This document shows, piece by piece, positions 35,710 through 47,654 of a stretch of DNA of 64,000 bases (position 1 is the first letter of the stretch; each line of letters opens with the position of its first letter). The position numbers and the translations under genes are program-made. Source of the DNA: Tragulus kanchil (Eukaryota > Chordata > Mammalia > Artiodactyla > Tragulidae); NCBI GenBank assembly GCA_022376925.1, contig JAIOJX010000025.1, positions 183,147,801 through 183,211,800 on the forward strand, read 5' to 3'. A model generated the notes under the pieces. It was not told the origin of the DNA, ran no database searches, and worked only from the letters and a program-made list of their open reading frames with translations.

Positions 35710-37875
35710 GGCTCCTATTTCTTTTTATCCTTTTGAAGTAGTGAGTAGAAAATTTTAAATTACACATGTGACTCACATTTGTGGCTCTCCTTATCCTTCT
35801 GTTGGACATCACTACCCTAGAAGCTAGGAGCAGGAGCCCCATCGCGTGGGGACCCAGACCTCCAAGGAGGGCTCTCGGGCGGGCTGGAGCTTCAAGCTCA
35901 GGGAGGGACCCAGCCACGCTGGTTTGGAGGGTTTGGAAAACCATGACAGCAGCCCCCTGCTCTGCAGGAGTAAGACCCCCCTGCTAAGGTGATAGTGACA
36001 GGAAGTAGAAGGACCCCAAAAGCTCTGTGTCCAGCCTTCTAGACTTTCTCTTTGTCTAAGAGCTGCTATGGGCAGAGCCTTACAGGGGACCAGCTGGCAC
36101 ATGCGCCCACAGCAGTGGCAGGCAAATTCTTAACCACTGAACCATTGGAAGCCCAGATGCCAGGTGTTTATTAAACTCTAGGCTCTCCTCTACTCTTGAG
36201 CCCCCCTCTGGGACCCATGCTCCCCAAGAGGAGAAGCCACCAGTGAGTAATACAGCAACAACAAAGATGATCAAAGTTCCCTGGAGAGAGAATACAGTGG
36301 GCTGTGTTCCAGGAAAGCTTCCTAGTGGGGTCAGAGGACCGGACTGAGTCCTTGGATAGTCTTGTACAAAGACCCTCATATATTCCTGGTCAATTATTAG
36401 GTGTTTTTCAGCTGGTTGTTCTCGTGGGACTGCAAATACTGGTCCCCGCATGCTTTATATCCGAGGGTGAGATTTGGCTTGGGCCAAGCACGGAACTTCT
36501 GGTCCAGGGGTCCACTGACAACTTCTCCCAGAATCCCTCAGAACCAAGTAACAACTTCCAGGTGGGGAAGTGGGGCGTCTTGAAAATGCCTAGAAGAGAA
36601 GGCTCTTCTCTACTGAGCTTCTTTGTTGTTCATGTCAAAAGGGGTGAATCTCAAACATACAAGTGTTTTCATTTCCAACTGTTTGTGTTTGTTTACTGAT
36701 AAGGGAGGCCTAATATCATGTAACAAATCTCTCAGAAATTAAAATGCTAATGCTAATCTTTAATCCTTTTGAAGTAGTGATTTTTTCAAGAAGTGAAATT
36801 TGTAAATTATAAAAAAAAATTTTGGCTCCTATTTCTTTTATCCTTTTGAAGTAGTGAGTAGAAAATTTTAAATTACACATGTGACTCACATTTGTGGCTC
36901 TCCTTATCCTTCTGTTGGACATCACTACCCTAGAAGCTAGGAGCAGGAGCCCCATCGCGTGGGGACCCAGACCTCCAAGGAGGGCTCTCGGGCTGGCTGG
37001 AGCTTCAAGCTCAGGGAGGGACCCAGCCACGCTGGTTTGGAGGGTTTGGAAAACCATGACAGCAGCCCCCTGCTCTGCAGGAGTAAGACCCCCCTGCTAA
37101 GGTGATAGTGACAGGAAGTAGAAGGACCCCAAAAGCTCTGTGTCCAGCCTTCTAGACTTTCTCTTTGTCTAAGAGCTGCTATGGGCAGAGCCTTACAGGG
37201 GACCAGCTGGCACATGCGCCCACAGCAGTGGCAGGCAAATTCTTAACCACTGAACCATTGGAAGCCCAGATGCCAGGTGTTTATTAAACTCTAGGCTCTC
37301 CTCTACTCTTGAGCCCCTCTGGGACCCATGCTCCCCAAGAGGAGAAGCCACCAGTGAGTAATACAGCAACAACAAAGATGATCAAAGTTCCCTGGAGAGA
37401 GAATACAGTGGGCTGTGTTCCAGGAAAGCTTCCTAGTGGGGTCAGAGGACCGGACTGAGTCCTTGGATAGTCTTGTACAAAGACCCTCATATATTCCTGG
37501 TCAATTATTAGGTGTTTTTCAGCTGGTTGTTCTCGTGGGACTGCAAATACTGGTCCCCGCATGCTTTATATCCGAGGGTGAGATTTGGCTTGGGCCAAGC
37601 ACGGAACTTCTGGTCCAGGGGTCCACTGACAACTTCTCCCAGAATCCCTCAGAACCAAGTAACAACTTCCAGGTGGGGAAGTGGGGCGTCTTGAAAATGC
37701 CTAGAAGAGAAGGCTCTTCTCTACTGAGCTTCTTTGTTGTTCATGTCAAAAGGGGTGAATCTCAAACATACAAGTGTTTTCATTTCCAACTGTTTGTGTT
37801 TGTTTACTGATAAGGGAGGCCTAATATCATGTAACAAATCTCTCAGAAATTAAAATGCTAATGCTAATCTTTAAA
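35710..37875. repeat. Doubled segment 11 (offset 1111-1114)
   Basis: 35710-36762 recurs at 36824-37875. 36763-36823 is an error-rich approximation of sequence that should precede the right copy. About 335 bases are shared with segment 10 and so occur three times (34609, 35710, 36824). A C-run near 36200 is two bases longer than in the right copy. Confidence 0.94.
36095..36160 (-). mobile_element. Short tRNA-derived SINE head (also 37206-37271)
   Basis: GCAAATTCTTAACCACTGAA then CCATTGGAAGCCC is the reversed head of a ruminant SINE. The body is lost. Confidence 0.5.
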
Positions 37876-39952
37876 GTTTAATAAGGAAGACCCTTTAAGT
37901 GTGCTTATGTAAATCTAATGCAGAGTGATTATTTGCATTTTAAAATTCTGCAAAGTACAGCCTGGATCACAATGTTGTCGAGGCCACAATTTTCTCTGAG
38001 GGGAAGCAGTGGGCATCCCATTGTCTGCAGGAAAAGACTGTCGCAGAGAGACAATTTCTTGTCAAGTCCGTCCTGATTTTGATTCTTGAGTGTTGGAGCA
38101 GTCCTCTTGTCCTGGATGGTCACTTCAGCCTCTCCATTAGAGCCAAATGAAGGCTCCAGCTTTTGGAATCCCACAGCCCTGAAAGGACTGGAACCTGTTA
38201 AGTTTCGGTATGTGTGTGTCTTTCAGTTTGTGTTCTGTGTCCATGTGGTTGATTGGAGGCTACCTTTGAGTCTGGTTGGGATAAGCTGATGGGCAAGTCT
38301 GTAAAGGCTCTGCATTCAGTGGTCAGAAACTTGTTTCATTTTATGGATTGGGACCTTCCCACTTCAACATACGAGTCATCATTCAGAATTGTCATAACCA
38401 TCAGGATACTCAAACATCTAAATGCTCAGGTGGTCAACTTACGTGCAACAATACACAGCCCAAAGCAAGCAAAAGACAAAGGGATTTGGGTGTGCTTTTC
38501 CTACTTTTCTTGTATAAAGGCAAAGTTGCGAGGTCAGCTGTGAATAAAGGAACCATCTGCATTTGCTCTGGTCCCAGTTCTTCTTTCCTCAGGTTCTGCT
38601 GGTTCTTACCAGCTTTTCCCCTGCAGCTTCTGTCTCGGGTTGGTTGCCACGATGTGAGCTTGCCCTTGAAAACTGACATAATGGAAGACTGCTGACTGAA
38701 ATCTTAGCTTCTGAATACTGTAATTTAAAAATAAGTTTGTAAATACAAGCACTTGATGGAAAATATTTCTGTCGAGGGTTTGTCCCAGGAAAGGGTGCCC
38801 TGTGCTTTCACATGGCCCTGCCCGTCTGTCTCTGAGAACGTCTTTAACTGCCTTTCTTCCTTTTGAGCCTGGTTTTCAGTTGTATCTCAAACATCAAGTG
38901 TTTTCTTTAACAAATTCTCCCCAGAAATTAAAATGCTAATGCTAATCTTTAAAGTTTAATAAGGAAGACCCTTTAAGTGTGCTTATGTAAATCTAATGCA
39001 GAGTGATTATTTGCATTTTAAAATTCTGCAAAGTACAGCCTGGATCACAATGTTGTCGAGGCCACAATTTTCTCTGAGGGGAAGCAGTGGGCATCCCATT
39101 GTCTGCAGGAAAAGACTGTCGCAGAGAGACAATTTCTTGTCAAGTCCGTCCTGATTTTGATTCTTGAGTGTTGGAGCAGTCCTCTTGTCCTGGATGGTCA
39201 CTTCAGCCTCTCCATTAGAGCCAAATGAAGGCTCCAGCTTTTGGAATCCCACAGCCCTGAAAGGACTGGAACCTGTTAAGTTTCGGTATGTGTGTGTCTT
39301 TCAGTTTGTGTTCTGTGTCCATGTGGTTGATTGGAGGCTACCTTTGAGTCTGGTTGGGATAAGCTGATGGGCAAGTCTGTAAAGGCTCTGCATTCAGTGG
39401 TCAGAAACTTGTTTCATTTTATGGATTGGGACCTTCCCACTTCAACATACGAGTCATCATTCAGAATTGTCATAACCATCAGGATACTCAAACATCTAAA
39501 TGCTCAGGTGGTCAACTTACGTGCAACAATACACAGCCCAAAGCAAGCAAAAGACAAAGGGATTTGGGTGTGCTTTTCCTACTTTTCTTGTATAAAGGCA
39601 AAGTTGCGAGGTCAGCTGTGAATAAAGGAACCATCTGCATTTGCTCTGGTCCCAGTTCTTCTTTCCTCAGGTTCTGCTGGTTCTTACCAGCTTTTCCCCT
39701 GCAGCTTCTGTCTCGGGTTGGTTGCCACGATGTGAGCTTGCCCTTGAAAACTGACATAATGGAAGACTGCTGACTGAAATCTTAGCTTCTGAATACTGTA
39801 ATTTAAAAATAAGTTTGTAAATACAAGCACTTGATGGAAAATATTTCTGTCGAGGGTTTGTCCCAGGAAAGGGTGCCCTGTGCTTTCACATGGCCCTGCC
39901 CGTCTGTCTCTGAGAACGTCTTTAACTGCCTTTCTTCCTTTTGAGCCTGGTT
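37844..39952. repeat. Doubled segment 12 (offset 1078)
   Basis: 37844-38874 recurs at 38922-39952. The junction at 38875-38921 looks like a condensed, error-rich copy of about 37750-37843. Content is unassigned, with no gene. Confidence 0.94.
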
Positions 39953-39980
39953 GGCAGTGGGCTTATCTTCCGCTCTTCTC
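37876..39980. other. Unassigned sequence, most of it doubled segment 12
   Basis: Frames of 96 and 115 codons at 38253-38695 recur unchanged in the second copy only because the DNA is doubled. No similarity or codon structure supports a gene. Confidence 0.4.
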
Positions 39981-42187
39981 AGCAATGAGAGCATCCCTTT
40001 CATTGTGGTGTGATCTGAAAATGGATTCCTCTTTTCAGCAGAAGTTCAGATACTATTATATCGGCTGTAAAAAATGATTAAATATGTTTGCCTCTTTCCC
40101 AAACACAGGAGCTGGGGTTTTATTGTTTAACCAATCCATGCCCACTATGATGGGATTACAATCTCCCCTCCCTGAGACTCAGATTTTCCATCCACAAGGA
40201 GCCAAATATAGGTCTTCTGGCTCCTGAGCGCCTTGTTTCTCCCTCCTTCATTTCTAAGTGAATCAGGTATCCATGGAAACCACAGAAGATTAATACTCAA
40301 AATAGACAATCATTTATTTCTCTCTGAACAATACAACAGAAATGAAGATTGTGTTACGGACACTCTGAATTCCTACAACAAATTATGAGGGCCAGTTGTG
40401 GAATAAAATTGTAAGGGAAGAAGCCATTCCCATAAACATTTTATTGAGCATTTGAATGCAAAACTCATGGAAGGCCAGAGGTAATGCATTTATGATACAA
40501 GGGAGCATCAACTTTCATGAGTGCTTGTGGATTTCTCCTAGAACTGGGTCCAGCTGGACTTCAATGGAGCTGAGGTGTCGCTCCTGTTTTTACAGTAAAG
40601 GTGACCCAGGGCTAAGCCTGTCCTACTGTGTCCTCACCCCCTAGCTAGGGAAGCTAGAGGCAGGTTCTGGTCTCCTCTCTTGTGTTTTTTGTGGCCCCAT
40701 GGCCATCTAAGTTTATTTATTCATTTTCTTTCTCCCTCAACTTGATTCCCTGGGTGCAATATTCTGAATGGTCTGTCTGGACCACAAGCCACAGCCTTGG
40801 CTAGAGAAGAGAAGGACTGCTGGCTTTGGCATCCTGTCAATGTGTCACCCAATCAAGAAGAAGTCAAAATCCACACAGAGCAAAGTCAATCAGAAAGAGA
40901 GCAACACATACCCCACGTTACTACATATACGTGGAATCTAGAAAATGGTACAGATAAACTCATTTGAAAACAAAAGTAGAGGCACAGATATAGAGAACAA
41001 GTCTCTGGATACCAGATAGGAAGGGGAGAAGGAGGAGTTAGGAGATCGGGATATATGTATGATATATACTGCAATGTGTTAAATACGTAGCAATGAGAGC
41101 ATCCCTTTCAGGGATAAATTCCTCTTTTCAGCAGAAGTTCAGATACTATTATATCGGCTGTAAAAAATGATTAAATATGTTTGCCTCTTTCCCAAACACA
41201 GGAGCTGGGGTTTTATTGTTTAACCAATCCATGCCCACTATGATGGGATTACAATCTCCCCTCCCTGAGACTCAGATTTTCCATCCACAAGGAGCCAAAT
41301 ATAGGTCTTCTGGCTCCTGAGCGCCTTGTTTCTCCCTCCTTCATTTCTAAGTGAATCAGGTATCCATGGAAACCACAGAAGATTAATACTCAAAATAGAC
41401 AATCATTTATTTCTCTCTGAACAATACAACAGAAATGAAGATTGTGTTACGGACACTCTGAATTCCTACAACAAATTATGAGGGCCAGTTGTGGAATAAA
41501 ATTGTAAGGGAAGAAGCCATTCCCATAAACATTTTATTGAGCATTTGAATGCAAAACTCATGGAAGGCCAGAGGTAATGCATTTATGATACAAGGGAGCA
41601 TCAACTTTCATGAGTGCTTGTGGATTTCTCCTAGAACTGGGTCCAGCTGGACTTCAATGGAGCTGAGGTGTCGCTCCTGTTTTTACAGTAAAGGTGACCC
41701 AGGGCTAAGCCTGTCCTACTGTGTCCTCACCCCCTAGCTAGGGAAGCTAGAGGCAGGTTCTGGTCTCCTCTCTTGTGTTTTTTGTGGCCCCATGGCCATC
41801 TAAGTTTATTTATTCATTTTCTTTCTCCCTCAACTTGATTCCCTGGGTGCAATATTCTGAATGGTCTGTCTGGACCACAAGCCACAGCCTTGGCTAGAGA
41901 AGAGAAGGACTGCTGGCTTTGGCATCCTGTCAATGTGTCACCCAATCAAGAAGAAGTCAAAATCCACACAGAGCAAAGTCAATCAGAAAGAGAGCAACAC
42001 ATACCCCACGTTACTACATATACGTGGAATCTAGAAAAATGGTACAGATAAACTCATTTGAAAACAAAAGTAGAGGCACAGATATAGAGAACAAGTCTCT
42101 GGATACCAGATAGGAAGGGGAGAAGGAGGAGTTAGGAGATCGGGATATATGTATGTATATATATACTGCAATGTGTTAAATACGTAA
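39981..42187. repeat. Doubled segment 13 (offset 1093-1118)
   Basis: 39981-41098 recurs at 41099-42187. About 25 bases near 40003-40028 are collapsed in the right copy. A TATG/TA-run near 41056/42152 also differs. Both end in an L1 3' UTR. Confidence 0.94.
40878..41098 (+). mobile_element. L1 3' UTR, first copy, cut by the segment-13 junction
   Basis: CATATACGTGGAATCTAGAA, AGAGGCACAGATATAGAGAA and GTCTCTGGATACCAGATAGG, ending at the junction. Confidence 0.7.
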
Positions 42188-42366
42188 GTAATAAGAACCT
42201 GCTTGAGAGCAGCAGGGACTCTACTCAAGGCTCTGCCGTGATCTAAACGGGAAGGAAATCTAAAGCAAGAGGCTGCAAATGTATACATATAGCCGAGCCA
42301 TTTTGCTGTTCAGCAGGACCTAACCCACTGTAAAGCAACTATACTCCACAAAAATTAATAAAAAAA
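41971..42366 (+). mobile_element. L1 3' UTR, fuller copy
   Basis: As the first copy, then continuing through GGGACTCTACTCAAGGCTCT, CCATTTTGCTGTTCAGCAGG and AAGCAACTATACTCCACAAA to an A-rich end. Confidence 0.75.
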
Positions 42367-42587
42367 TTAAGAAGTAAAGGAAATGCACCCTTGTTACTAG
42401 AAGAAATGGGGTGGATGCTCCAAGACGAGAAGGCAATTCAAATCAATTTCAGGGTAAGAGAGGAGCCGCTACAGATGCAGAAAGCCTGCGCTGAGCCATG
42501 ACACCTGGATGCCTGTGGCTCCTGGAAAAGGCGGGTAGGGCCCTGGAATCCTTCAGGCTGTGACACTGGACATTGGAGTCTAGTTAG

Positions 42588-42868
42588 AGGATTGCCCCCA
42601 GTGACCCAGTAGTAAAGAATCTGCCTGCAATGCATGAGATGTGGGTTTGATCCCTGATCTGGGAAGATCCCATGCTGCAGACCAGCTAAGCCTGTGTGCA
42701 CCACAACCGCTGAGTCTGTGCCCTAGAGCCCAGGAACACAGCTGTTGAAGCCTGAGCACCCCAGAGTCTGTGCCCTACAACAAGAAAAGCCACTGCAAGG
42801 AGAAGCCCATGCACAACAACTAGAGATTGCCACAACTATAGAAAAGCCCATGCAAAGCAAGGAAGACC
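42588..42868 (+). mobile_element. CHR-type SINE
   Basis: ACCCAGTAGTAAAGAATCTG, GGGTTTGATCCCTGATCTGG, GGAAGATCCCATGCTGCAGA, then the repetitive ACAACAAGAAAAGCCACTGC region and GAAGACCCAGC. Confidence 0.8.
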
Positions 42869-42869
42869 C

Positions 42870-42998
42870 AGCACCAGGCAAGAGGACTGGAGTGGGTTGC
42901 CATGCCCTCCTCCAGGGGATCTTCCCAACCTGGGGATCCAACCCAGGTCTCCCACGTTGTAGGCCAATTCTCTATCTTCTGAGCCATCAGGGAAAGCC
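42870..42998 (-). mobile_element. Bov-tA SINE, partial, abutting the CHR element
   Basis: AGGACTGGAGTGGGTTGCCA, GGGGATCTTCCCAACCTGG, head TCTGAGCCATCAGGGAAAGC, opposite in orientation to the preceding SINE. Confidence 0.85.
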
Positions 42999-43064
42999 AA
43001 AAAAATTTTTTTTTCAAAGCCATGGGCATAGAAGAGAAAACACAGCCTGGCAATCCATCACCTG

Positions 43065-43265
43065 GAGGACTAGATCTTGGCTCTGTTTCTAGTTAGCTGG
43101 AGGAAATTGGGCATCTTCCTTCATGGTGTTTTTTGGGTTTTTTGGCTTCAGTCTTCTTACCCGTAACATGAACATTAAGGGCTCCGCACCCAGGGTGGCT
43201 GTGTTAGAATCAATACCCATAAGGCATCGGGAATGAAAAAGATGCTCAATAAGCAGCAACTGTTG
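43065..43265 (+). mobile_element. MIR-like fragment (also 44204-44404)
   Basis: CTAGATCTTGGCTCTGTTTC, TCAGTCTTCTTACCCGTAAC and GATGCTCAATAAGCAGC follow the MIR order loosely. Confidence 0.5.
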
Positions 43266-43576
43266 CAATTTTGCACATGTCTGTTTTGTCACAGGTGTGG
43301 GCAGCTTTACCTGGAACAGAGGAACTTCCCGGAAAGAGGGGTGTTCAGTGTTAAAGCTGGGACAGACCCAGAAAAGTGGAGGTAGGCCCTGTACTGGGGG
43401 GAAACAGTCATGGTGAATTCCGGCAGGTGTTGCTAATGTGATTCATATCTATCTTCCCCGGAGTGAGGGCCCCTTAGAAGCTTTCCCAACACATGGTCCA
43501 AGTTGCCACGATCAACACAACAGCTGTGATTCCTTACATAGCACCTACGTTTTCAAAAATTCCCTCTCTATCTTGG

Positions 43577-43902
43577 AGTGCAAGGAGATCAACAAAGTTG
43601 ATTCTAAAGGAAATCAACCCTGAATATTCATTGGAAGGACTGAAGCTGGAGCTCCAATACTTTGGGCACCTGATGGGAAGAGCTGACTCACCCGGGAAAA
43701 AACCCTGATGCTGGTGAAGACTGAGGGCAGGAGGAGAAGGTTACGCCGGAGGATGCCACGGTTGGGTGGAATCACGCCAACAAACATGAATTTGAGAAAA
43801 CGCCAGGAGATCGTGGAGGACAGAGGAACCTGGTGTGCTGCAGTCCAGTGAGGTGCAACAGTTGGTCGGACATGACTTAATGACTGAACAACAACAATAA
43901 CC
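43577..43902 (+). mobile_element. BovB LINE 3' end, first copy
   Basis: GAAATCAACCCTGAATATTC, GGAGCTCCAATACTTTGGGC and GGTCGGACATGACTTAATGA. Frame broken near 43690. Confidence 0.92.
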
Positions 43903-44715
43903 AAATGTAAGTGTTTATTTTTAAAATTTCATTTTTGTGACAATTGACTTCAGCTAAGTCTCAGGAGTTCTATCCATTTCACACTCATTCATGAATTTTC
44001 ACAGTTTTCACTTAAAGCATTAACAGATTCATTAGAACATAACAGAAGAATTTGCAAACCTCCCCATAGTGAACTTAATGCTTTGAATAAATTAAAAATG
44101 AAAAGGGAGAGAATGACTTTTTTTTGACAAAGAGCTCAAGATAATAGTGTGTTAGAAGAAGCCAAAAATTTTTTTAAACAGGCCCCTGGCAATCCATCAC
44201 CTGGAGGACTAGATCTTGGCTCTGTTTCTAGTTAGCTGGAGGAAATTGGGCATCTTCCTTCATGGTGTTTTTTGGGTTTTTTGGCTTCAGTCTTCTTACC
44301 CGTAACATGAACATTAAGGGCTCCGCACCCAGGGTGGCTGTGTTAGAATCAATACCCATAAGGCATCGGGAATGAAAAAGATGCTCAATAAGCAGCAACT
44401 GTTGCAATTTTGCACATGTCTGTTTTGTCACAGGTGTGGGCAGCTTTACCTGGAACAGAGGAACTTCCCGGAAAGAGGGGTGTTCAGTGTTAAAGCTGGG
44501 ACAGACCCAGAAAAGTGGAGGTAGGCCCTGTACTGGGGGGAAACAGTCATGGTGAATTCCGGCAGGTGTTGCTAATGTGATTCATATCTATCTTCCCCGG
44601 AGTGAGGGCCCCTTAGAAGCTTTCCCAACACATGGTCCAAGTTGCCACGATCAACACAACAGCTGTGATTCCTTACATAGCACCTACGTTTTCAAAAATT
44701 CCCTCTCTATCTTGG

Positions 44716-45035
44716 AGTGCAAGGAGATCAACAAAGTTGATTCTAAAGGAAATCAACCCTGAATATTCATTGGAAGGACTGAAGCTGGAGCTCCAATACT
44801 TTGGGCACCTGATGGGAAGAGCTGACTCACCGGAAAAGACCCTGATGCTGGTGAAGACTGAGGGCAGGAGGAGAAGGTTACGCCGGAGGATGCCACGGTT
44901 GGGTGGAATCACGCCAACAAACATGAATTTGAGAAAACGCCAGGAGATCGTGGAGGACAGAGGAACCTGGTGTGCTGCAGTCCAGTGAGGTGCAACAGTT
45001 GGTCGGACATGACTTAATGACTGAACAACAACAAT
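44716..45035 (+). mobile_element. BovB LINE 3' end, second copy (segment 14)
   Basis: Same element as 43577-43902. Here the frame stays open through LMLVKTEGRRRR, showing the break in the other copy is an indel. Confidence 0.92.
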
Positions 45036-45325
45036 AACCAAATGTAAGTGTTTATTTTTAAAATTTCATTTTTGTGACAATTGACTTCAGCTAAGTCTCA
45101 GGAGTTCTATCCATTTCACACTCATTCATGAATTTTCACAGTTTTCACTTAAAGCATTAACAGATTCATTAGAACATAACAGAAGAATTTGCAAACCTCC
45201 CCATAGTGAACTTAATGCTTTGAATAAATTAAAAATGAAAAGGGAGAGAATGACTTTTTTTTGACAAAGAGCTCAAGATAATAGTGTGTTAGCTCTGAAA
45301 GAGATATAAACAAGAACGTCCTCCC

Positions 45326-45592
45326 GGGCTTCCCTGGTGGTCCAGTGGATAAAGACACCACCTTGCAGTGCAAGGGGCGCTGATTCGATCCCTGGCCTGG
45401 GAAGATCCCACGTGGCGCGGAGCAGCTGGACTGATGTGTCCAATTACTGAGCCAGCACTCTGGAGCACGTGTGCCCAGAGCTGGTGCTCTGCAGTGAGAG
45501 AGGCCACTGTGATGGGAGGCCCACAAAGGCCAAAGAACAAAGGTGGAAATAAATGAAAGACCAATAGAAGTGGCCAAGAAAAAAAAAAAAAA
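45326..45592 (+). mobile_element. CHR-type SINE with A-tail
   Basis: GGGCTTCCCTGGTGGTCCAG, GATTCGATCCCTGGCCTGGG, GCACTCTGGAGCACGTGTGC, GATGGGAGGCCCACAAAGGC, then an A-run at 45579-45592. Confidence 0.85.
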
Positions 45593-45639
45593 GAACTTCC
45601 TCCCAAACAGGTTTGCCTAACTCAGGAATAAATAAATCT

Positions 45640-45907
45640 GGCCCTCTATAGCTGCGGTTTCCACAGCTGCAAATTAAACTAACCACAGATCAAAAACATG
45701 TGAAAAAAGTTCCAGAAAGTTCCAAAATGCATAATTTGAATTTGCCCACTAACGGTAAGTTAACAGAGAATTTACATTGTATTAGGTATTGTAAGTAAAC
45801 TAGAAATGATTTAAAGTATATGGAAGCGTACGAGAAGGTTATATGAAAACACCATGCCATTTAATGTAAGGGGCTTGAGCACCCTGGAGTTTGGTACTAT
45901 AAGAAAA
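45640..45907 (-). mobile_element. Tigger-class (MER2-type) DNA transposon fossil
   Basis: GGCCCTCTATAGCTGCGGTT, AAAAGTTCCAGAAAGTTCCA, TTACATTGTATTAGGTATTG, AATGATTTAAAGTATATGG and GGGGCTTGAGCACCCTGGAG match the known order of MER2-like elements. Internally deleted, non-coding. Confidence 0.7.
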
Positions 45908-45939
45908 GTGTAAAAGAAAGACAGAGAAGACAGGGATTG

Positions 45940-46460
45940 CAGGGAGGAGGAATAGGCTTATGTATATTCAGGCCTGAGGGGAGCCAAGGGATGCCAGGGA
46001 GAAGGCCCGGATTTATTCATATTGGGCTTAGGTAGGAGCCACCACCAGGGATCTGGCTACACAGGCATGACCAGAGAGAGGCGAGCAGGGAAGAGCGAGG
46101 GGGGTCAGGGCGGGGGTTCCAGAGGGAAGAAGGACCCAGGGAGGAAGGGAGAGAGGGGCCAGGCAGGCCCAGAGGCCAAGAGCCTGCCAGTAGGCTGAAA
46201 GAGACGCTGCGGCCCAGAGTGGGGTCAAGTCTCTGGGGGTGGCCAGGGGTGGCCAGGGGAGGGGCTGGTGCGGATGGAGTCCGCAGGAAGGAAAGCTCTG
46301 TGTCCGCAGGGGTCAAGGGCGGAAGAGACCACGGGAGGGCAGGACTGACTCTGCTCTTTGCAGATTTTCGGTTCCAACAGGTAAGGTAGGGCTGGGAGTT
46401 TTGAGGGGGGCGGGAGGGTACAGGGGGCCAGTGCTGGAACCAGTCACTTGCTGACGATGA
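45940..46460. other. Purine/G-rich tract with a G-quadruplex motif
   Basis: The plus strand is strongly G/A-rich. Four G-runs at 46235-46264 (GGGGG, GGGG, GGGG, GGGG with loops of 6, 6 and 1) meet the usual G4 motif. No gene or repeat family recognised. Confidence 0.6.
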
Positions 46461-46924
46461 CCGGTGACTGTATTTTCTGGAGATTCATTGAAGGCTACTG
46501 GAAAACAAGAAAACTTTTGGTTTTCTAGGATGGTAAATTTCCAGACTGTATCCGAACTGAAAATAAAACAGGAGTGAACAAGGTCATAACCATCACTTTA
46601 ACGGTTTATTTAATTGACAGTCTTAATCACCTTTCTGGGCCTTTTCTAGATCAATGGCTTGAAGTGCAAAAAAACACCTTTATAGACTCACCAACAGCGC
46701 TGACGCAGTAAGTTAGGTTCAAAACACTCACTCCTCAGTATTCTTGATGATCAGAGGCTTTGTGCTGACAGCAGTGATGGATCAAAGGCGGTGAATGGTG
46801 GATGAAAGGTGGTGACAGCCACTCAGATCGAAGCATCACCCCCTGTCGTGGAGGCACTCCCGCCAACACACAACCACAGTGCTGGTGTCTCCCCAGGGAT
46901 TTCCTGTGGCTCACCAGAGGAAGG

Positions 46925-47030
46925 ACAGGCCTTGGAGTCAGGCACTGATTCAAACTTGACCTTGCTGGTTGGGGTTCATGTGACTTTGGGGAAGGAGTCA
47001 TCCTCTCTGATCTTCATGCCTGGAACAGCC
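46925..47030 (+). mobile_element. MIR SINE fragment
   Basis: CCTTGGAGTCAGGCACTGAT, TTCAAACTTGACCTTGCTGG and ATGTGACTTTGGGGAAGGAG follow the MIR order. Confidence 0.6.
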
Positions 47031-47189
47031 AGCGTCCCTGGTTGTAAGAGGCAGAGTTCCACAGGAGGGCGCAGTGAATGTGAGCGCCATTCCTGTAGCC
47101 TCCTGGAGCTTTATTCCCAACACTTGGTGGACACTTGGCATATATTCAGTCTCACATGCTTGGGTAGGATTTCCTGCACTTGTGTTCCA

Positions 47190-47290
47190 TCTCGGCTGTA
47201 AGCACCTTGAGGGTAGGACCAGGTGCAGGAACCCCTTAGAAAGCCCAGCATCGTGCTGGGTATAGGCAAACAGCCACTAAGTGAATTTCA
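47190..47290 (+). mobile_element. L2 LINE 3' end
   Basis: CTGTAAGCACCTTGAGGGTA, then CCCAGCATCGTGCTGGGTAT and CCACTAAGTGA, typical of the L2 terminus. Confidence 0.65.
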
Positions 47291-47654
47291 ATTTAATACA
47301 TTCTTATCATCCTTCAACCAGCTTATTATTCATGATTATGAAGTTCTAATGGGATGTAAAAAGGGAGCTGACCAGCCACAAATAAATGGCTTAATACATT
47401 ACAGTATATTCCATTAGTGGGTCATTATATCGAAATTAAAATCATGTCTTAAAGAATAGTTAATGAGGTAGCTCATGATATAATAGTATATGAAAAGGGT
47501 GGGATAGGTTATTATCTATTCTGTGTATTACCAACATTGTAATGTAGATGAGCCACAAAGGAAAAAAAACAAAAAACAGAAGAACTGGCATCAGAATATT
47601 AGCCATGGTTACATTAGGCTAGGGAGATGACTTTATTTTTCTTCTTGTCCCTAT
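47291..47654. other. Unassigned A/T-rich sequence
   Basis: No family or gene recognised. Confidence 0.4.

Larger units (their letters stand above)
33843..36045. repeat. Doubled segment 10 (offset 1101)
   Basis: 33843-34945 recurs at 34944-36045, abutting. A T/G difference is seen near 34780/35881. Each copy carries a plus-strand Bov-tA SINE. Confidence 0.95.
43046..45292. repeat. Doubled segment 14 (offset 1139)
   Basis: 43046-44155 recurs at 44185-45292, with a degraded filler at 44156-44184. Differences include CCCGGGAAAAAACCC versus CCGGAAAAGACCC near 43691/44830. Each copy has a MIR-like stretch and a BovB 3' end. Confidence 0.95.

Noticed and set aside
36304..36699. 131-codon plus-strand frame repeated at 37415-37810
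   Set aside because: The repetition reflects the doubled DNA, not conservation. No similarity that I recognise.
38253..38695. 96- and 115-codon overlapping frames repeated at 39331-39773
   Set aside because: Same reason: identical copies due to doubling, and the low-complexity composition does not look coding.
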